From assembly GCA_903960725.1 (NCBI GenBank), contig CAJCBY010000205.1, positions 1 through 10,673 on the forward strand: a stretch of 10,673 nucleotides of DNA. The letters are read 5' to 3'. This document shows positions 7,621 to 10,673 of the stretch, piece after piece. Source of the DNA: an uncultured Cytophagaceae bacterium. Lineage in GTDB: Bacteria > Bacteroidota > Bacteroidia > Cytophagales > Spirosomataceae. The position numbers and the translations under genes are program-made. The notes under the pieces are model-generated. The model searched no databases, had not been told where the DNA came from, and saw nothing but the letters and a program-made list of their open reading frames with translations. How positions within the stretch are numbered: position 1 is the stretch's first letter; each line of letters opens with the position of its first letter.

Positions 7621-7628
7621 CAAATATA
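7621..7628 (-). promoter_or_regulatory. -7 promoter box for the nitroreductase gene
   Basis: Read on the - strand this is TATATTTG, a full match to the Bacteroidota -7 consensus TAnnTTTG, ending 15 bases before the nitroreductase ATG. No TTG is visible at the expected upstream distance, so the -33 element is weak or absent. It faces the adk box across 33 bases. Confidence 0.5.
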
Positions 7629-7661
7629 GCAGAAAATCCCTGCTTTTGCCTCTGATTTGAT

Positions 7662-7669
7662 TACCTTTG
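7662..7669 (+). promoter_or_regulatory. -7 promoter box for adk-obgE
   Basis: TACCTTTG is a full match to the Bacteroidota -7 consensus TAnnTTTG and ends 28 bases before the adk ATG. A start site about 6 bases downstream would leave a short AT-rich leader of roughly 20 bases with no Shine-Dalgarno, normal for this phylum. A TTTG at 7645-7648 is only 13 bases upstream, nearer than the usual 17-23. A small inverted repeat, AGCAG (7628-7632) and CTGCT (7640-7644), lies between this box and the divergent one. Confidence 0.55.
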
Positions 7670-7697
7670 TGGTTCGAAAATATTAACCCACATTTTT

Positions 7698-8267
7698 ATG
7701 CTTAATCTTGTTTTATTTGGGCCTCCAGGGGCAGGCAAAGGCACTCAGTCCGCAAAATTAATTGCGAAATACGGTTTAATCCATTTGTCTACAGGTGATT
7801 TATTACGTGCAGAAATTTCTGCAGGTACGACTTTGGGCTTGGAAGCGAAGAAATTAATGGATCAGGGAATCTTGGTTCCAGATGCGGTTGTGATTGGAAT
7901 GATCGAGAATAAATTGAACGAGAATAAGGAGGCAGCGGGTTTTATTTTTGATGGTTTTCCTAGAACGGAGGCGCAAGCACAAGCTTTGGACAACTTATTA
8001 GCAGGTCATCAATTAGCGATTAATCACATGATTGCATTAGAGGTGAGCGAGGAAGAATTAACGCAGCGCTTATTAGAACGCGGAAAGACGTCTGGTCGTC
8101 CAGATGATCAAAACGAAGAATTAATTCGCAAACGCGTGCAAGAATATGGTGAAAAAACAGCTCCAGTAGCTGGTTACTACACTGCACAACATAAATTCTC
8201 AGGAATTAATGGTATTGGCGAAATTGAGGAGATTTTCTCTCAAATTATTGCCATTATCGAAGGATAA
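7698..8267 (+). CDS. adk: Adenylate kinase
   Basis: Cytosolic enzyme catalysing ATP + AMP = 2 ADP, which sets the adenylate energy charge. The 189-residue product is a short-LID adenylate kinase. The P-loop GPPGAGKGTQ is at 8-17, the AMP-binding STGDLLR at 31-37, and DGFPRT at 85-90. The LID is reduced to a loop around RGKTSGRPDD (128-137), without the zinc-binding Cys seen in many long forms. Arg144 and Arg146 follow in ELIRKRVQEYGEKT. All catalytic elements are present. The ATG at 7698 puts the P-loop at the family's usual distance from the N-terminus. It is the first gene after the divergent promoter region, and obgE follows after 13 bases, so the two are probably one transcript. Confidence 0.97.
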   Translation: MLNLVLFGPPGAGKGTQSAKLIAKYGLIHLSTGDLLRAEISAGTTLGLEAKKLMDQGILVPDAVVIGMIENKLNENKEAAGFIFDGFPRTEAQAQALDNLLAGHQLAINHMIALEVSEEELTQRLLERGKTSGRPDDQNEELIRKRVQEYGEKTAPVAGYYTAQHKFSGINGIGEIEEIFSQIIAIIEG

Positions 8268-8280
8268 TTAATCAAATAGA

Positions 8281-9375
8281 ATGACAACTAACTTCATTGA
8301 CTACGTTAAAATCAATCTGCGTTCCGGCCGAGGAGGAAGCGGTTCATCCCACTTTCGGAGGGAAAAACACGTGCCTAAAGGTGGTCCAGATGGGGGTGAT
8401 GGCGGTCGTGGAGGTCATATATACCTGGTTGGAAGTACACAACTTTGGACATTGATTCACTTGAAATACCAGAAGCATATTATTGCTGATAGTGGAAATG
8501 GTGGAGAAGGTGGACGTCGTTCCGGTGCGGAAGGAGAGGATGTCTTCATTCAAGTACCTTTAGGAACGATTGTGAAAAATGCGGAAACGAATGAGTTTAT
8601 CGCGGAAGTCACCGAAGAAGGTCAAAAGATTCTAGTCCTTCCCGGCGGTCGTGGAGGTCTAGGAAATCACAACTTTAAATCCTCAACTAACCAATCCCCA
8701 CGCCATGCGCAACCGGGTGAAGCGGGTCTTGATGTGTGGGTCGTGATGGAATTAAAAGTATTAGCGGATGTAGGTTTAGTAGGTTTCCCAAATGCCGGAA
8801 AGTCAACCCTTTTATCGGTACTCTCAGCGGCCACTCCAGAAATTGCAGACTATCCTTTTACTACCCTAGTGCCTCAATTAGGCGTGGTGGAATACCGGGA
8901 TGAAAAGTCCTTCGTGGTAGCCGACATTCCGGGTATTATCGAAGGAGCATCAGAAGGTAAAGGTTTGGGATTAAGATTCTTACGTCACATTGAGCGTAAC
9001 TCTATTTTGTGTTTCTTGATTCCATCGGACGCAGAAAATTGGGGTGAAGAATACCGAATTTTAACGGGCGAATTAGAGAAATACAATCCAGAATTATTGG
9101 GAAAACGCCGTGTGATCGTGGTCTCTAAAATGGACTTATCGATTCCAGAAATGGAAGAGGAAATGCGCGAAAGCTTGCCTAAAGACATCCCCGTTTTATT
9201 AATATCATCGGTGACTCAAGAAGGAATTCAAGAACTGAAGGACTTGCTTTGGACTACCTTACTAGATGAAAATAAAGATTTTGGAAAACTTAAGGAGGCA
9301 CCTGTTCTCTTAGATCTGCCTGTGGTAAATCCGATGGCGGATGAAATGATGGAAGATCCTGAAGCTTTAGTTTAG
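8281..9375 (+). CDS. obgE: Obg family GTPase (ObgE/CgtA)
   Basis: Essential GTPase that binds the 50S ribosomal subunit during assembly and links growth to guanine nucleotide levels. The 364-residue product has the glycine-rich Obg domain (about 1-160), with repeated Gly motifs such as [13 protein letters not shown] (33-45) and [12 protein letters not shown] (121-132). The G domain follows: G1 GFPNAGKST (168-176), G2 YPFTT (191-195), G3 DIPG (215-218), G4 SKMD (282-285) and G5 ISS (308-310). The G4 has Ser in place of the usual Asn; from memory, Bacteroidota homologues often have S/T here. There is no C-terminal OCT domain, only a short acidic tail. It follows adk by 13 bases and its stop lies inside the last codons of the convergent SDR gene (9-base overlap). 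A likely terminator is 40 bases beyond the stop, within that gene. Confidence 0.96.
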   Translation: MTTNFIDYVKINLRSGRGGSGSSHFRREKHVPKGGPDGGDGGRGGHIYLVGSTQLWTLIHLKYQKHIIADSGNGGEGGRRSGAEGEDVFIQVPLGTIVKNAETNEFIAEVTEEGQKILVLPGGRGGLGNHNFKSSTNQSPRHAQPGEAGLDVWVVMELKVLADVGLVGFPNAGKSTLLSVLSAATPEIADYPFTTLVPQLGVVEYRDEKSFVVADIPGIIEGASEGKGLGLRFLRHIERNSILCFLIPSDAENWGEEYRILTGELEKYNPELLGKRRVIVVSKMDLSIPEMEEEMRESLPKDIPVLLISSVTQEGIQELKDLLWTTLLDENKDFGKLKEAPVLLDLPVVNPMADEMMEDPEALV

Positions 9376-10278
9376 ATCAGCTACTTGCTGCGCCATCAAG
9401 GCGATACCCTCTTGAAAAGTTCTAGGTGCATAACCTAGGACTTTTTTTGCTTTATCGAGTACAAAACCCGTGCGAGCTGGTCTCTTTGCTGTTTGTTGGA
9501 AGGTAGATGAATCTGCTTTTTGTAATAGGGACTTATCTAATCCATAATAATCCGCCGTCATAACGGCCATTTCGTAGGGAGTCAAGAAGTCTGATCCCGA
9601 TATATTGAAAATGCCTTCTACTTCATCTTTTGAAAGTAACCAACAGCCCATCGCTAAATCTTCCGAAAGGGTCGGAGTGCGGAATTGATCCGTAACGACT
9701 TGGATCGTTTTACCATCTTCCAATGATTTCTTCACCCAAAGCACAATGTTAGAGCGGCTCATGTCGGGTACAATGCCATAAACTAAAACGGTACGAGCTA
9801 TGCTCCAGCGAACGGATGAATCGAATAATAATTGTTCTGCTTTTAGTTTGCTTTCGCCGTAATAGGAGATAGGGTTGGGCATGCCCTCTTCTGTGTAGGG
9901 CCCGTCTGCTCCATCAAAAATGAAGTCAGTCGACAAATGGCATAAATAGCTGTCGTGTTTTTCGCAGGCCTTAATTAAAAAAGCCACGGCATCCACATTT
10001 AACAAATCACAACCGGCACGATCCGTTTCGCAGGTATCCACATTCGTCATGGCAGCCGTGTGAATAACAACGTCTGGTTTGAATTGATCGAAGACTGCAT
10101 CAACTTCTTCTGGAACGGTAATGTCTAAAGACGCATAGGTATAACCTTCGGTTACGGGTAAACGATTTGTTCCACGCGCGGTGGCGATTAAATCGACATT
10201 CGCTTGTGTGCGTAATAGTTCGACCAGTTTTTGGCCTAATAAACCGTTAGAACCTGTGATTAATATGCGTTTTTTCAT
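9367..10278 (-). CDS. RmlD-like SDR family NAD(P)-dependent reductase (dTDP-4-dehydrorhamnose reductase-like)
   Basis: Extended short-chain dehydrogenase of the RmlD/NAD-dependent epimerase group, 303 residues, soluble. The Rossmann nucleotide-binding motif is GSNGLLG (9-15). Then come [12 protein letters not shown] (73-84), a block typical of RmlD-like proteins, LSTDFIFDG (115-123) with the catalytic Ser/Thr region, and the YYGESK catalytic pair Tyr140/Lys144. The C-terminal half carries DQFRTPT (197-203) and FNISGSD (224-230), and ends with an [11 protein letters not shown] motif (281-291). RmlD itself reduces dTDP-4-keto-rhamnose, but no rmlA, rmlB or rmlC lies nearby. Many Bacteroidota carry stand-alone relatives of unknown substrate, so the product is named only to family. 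Its ATG overlaps the hemC stop in an ATGA quadruplet (10275-10278), implying coupling. It converges on obgE, and the 3' end contains the probable obgE terminator on the opposite strand. Confidence 0.88.
   Translation of the reverse strand: MKKRILITGSNGLLGQKLVELLRTQANVDLIATARGTNRLPVTEGYTYASLDITVPEEVDAVFDQFKPDVVIHTAAMTNVDTCETDRAGCDLLNVDAVAFLIKACEKHDSYLCHLSTDFIFDGADGPYTEEGMPNPISYYGESKLKAEQLLFDSSVRWSIARTVLVYGIVPDMSRSNIVLWVKKSLEDGKTIQVVTDQFRTPTLSEDLAMGCWLLSKDEVEGIFNISGSDFLTPYEMAVMTADYYGLDKSLLQKADSSTFQQTAKRPARTGFVLDKAKKVLGYAPRTFQEGIALMAQQVADLN
9415..9448 (+). terminator. Probable intrinsic terminator of adk-obgE, embedded in the opposing SDR coding region
   Basis: AAAAGTTCTAGG (9415-9426) pairs with CCTAGGACTTTT (9434-9445). 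The stem is 12 bp with a single G-U wobble and a 7-base loop (TGCATAA), and the T run continues to 9448 (seven T). It begins 40 bases after the obgE stop. On the - strand only the four T of the stem itself follow the hairpin, so termination should favour the + strand and spare the SDR transcript. The stem overlaps the SDR codons for about [11 protein letters not shown]. Activity is inferred from shape alone. Confidence 0.7.
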
Positions 10279-10673
10279 GAACCTAATTGCTGTCTGATTT
10301 TTCGTAATAATTGATGTGCGCCTAGATGAATCAGCTCCATCGCGACTTCTTTGCCTAATAAGGCAGAATCAATCCCTTGAGCGGAATGAACTAAGTTTTC
10401 CACACCATCTAAGCTCAAAACACCAGCATGCAAGTTTATTTTATCACCGTTTAAGGTTGCGTGTCCATACACTGGAACACTACACCCGCCTTCTAAATGC
10501 GCTAATAAATGGCGCTCCGTTAAAAGAACAGCTTCTGTTCTGGTATGGTTGCAAGCTTTGCGTACTAAGGCCTTAACACTAGCGTCTAATGTTACTGCAC
10601 ATTGAATCGCCACCGATCCTTGACCCACTGCTGGGACAAATTGATCTATGCTTAAATGCTGCGTGATAAAAGA
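10275..10673 (-). CDS. hemC: Hydroxymethylbilane synthase (porphobilinogen deaminase), C-terminal part (5' truncated by window edge)
   Basis: HemC joins four porphobilinogen units into hydroxymethylbilane in haem synthesis, in the cytosol. The visible 132 residues are the C-terminal part, open to the window edge at 10673, so the start lies beyond. Key features, numbered in this fragment, are FVPAVGQGS (12-20), the NHTRTEAVLLTERHLL block (42-57), and LEGGCSVPV (60-68). Cys64 (codon 10482-10484) is the residue that carries the dipyrromethane cofactor by thioether linkage. The protein ends in a helical region containing GKEVAMELIHLGAHQLL (107-123). An internal GTG codon at 10628 is the Val of AVGQG, not a start. 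The stop overlaps the next gene (the SDR) in ATGA. Other haem genes are not in the window. Confidence 0.95.
   Translation of the reverse strand, partial: SFITQHLSIDQFVPAVGQGSVAIQCAVTLDASVKALVRKACNHTRTEAVLLTERHLLAHLEGGCSVPVYGHATLNGDKINLHAGVLSLDGVENLVHSAQGIDSALLGKEVAMELIHLGAHQLLRKIRQQLGS

Noticed and set aside
1..10673. Search for a novel defence, mobile or secretion system in the window
   Set aside because: Every sizeable open frame is explained by a known family, there are no direct-repeat arrays, transposase genes, tRNA genes or unexplained multi-gene clusters, and the only long gap is 92 bases.

Overview
The window is a densely coding stretch of a Bacteroidota chromosome. The main evidence is the gliding-motility / type IX secretion (T9SS) genes gldM, gldN and gldD, which are confined to that phylum. 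Supporting signs are the poor Shine-Dalgarno sequences, TAnnTTTG-type -7 promoter boxes, a moderate GC content (by eye, not computed), and a run of ordinary housekeeping genes. The gene mix would suit a member of the Cytophagales or a relative, but I cannot fix the family from sequence alone.

Layout, left to right. (1) 1-1508: the 3' end of gldM, then gldN, on the + strand and closed by a textbook intrinsic terminator. These encode the periplasmic part of the T9SS core; gldK and gldL are expected upstream of the window. (2) 1555-6886: a + strand run of pyk (pyruvate kinase), plsC-like acyltransferase, gldD (gliding lipoprotein) and priA (replication restart helicase). Spacing is short, and gldD and priA overlap. 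(3) 6883-7605: a nitroreductase-family flavoprotein on the - strand, meeting priA tail to tail with overlapping stop codons. (4) 7606-7697: the only sizeable intergenic gap, a divergent promoter region with a -7 box on each strand. (5) 7698-9375: adk and obgE on the + strand. (6) 9367-10673: an - strand pair, hemC (its N-terminal part lies beyond the window) followed by an RmlD-like SDR reductase whose start overlaps the hemC stop by 4 bases (ATGA). The SDR meets obgE tail to tail with a 9-base overlap. The likely obgE terminator lies inside the 3' coding end of the SDR gene.

Functionally, GldM and GldN form part of the energised trans-envelope T9SS machine, and GldD is an accessory lipoprotein needed for gliding and secretion. 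The rest is central metabolism and growth: glycolysis, phospholipid synthesis, replication restart, adenylate balance, ribosome assembly and haem synthesis.

I found no mobile element, CRISPR array, RNA gene, toxin-antitoxin pair or anti-phage system. I see no evidence for an undescribed multi-gene system here. The points most worth checking are regulatory and architectural: the terminator hidden in an opposing gene, the divergent promoter, and gldD placed within a housekeeping run. No gene-free stretch exceeds 300 bases.
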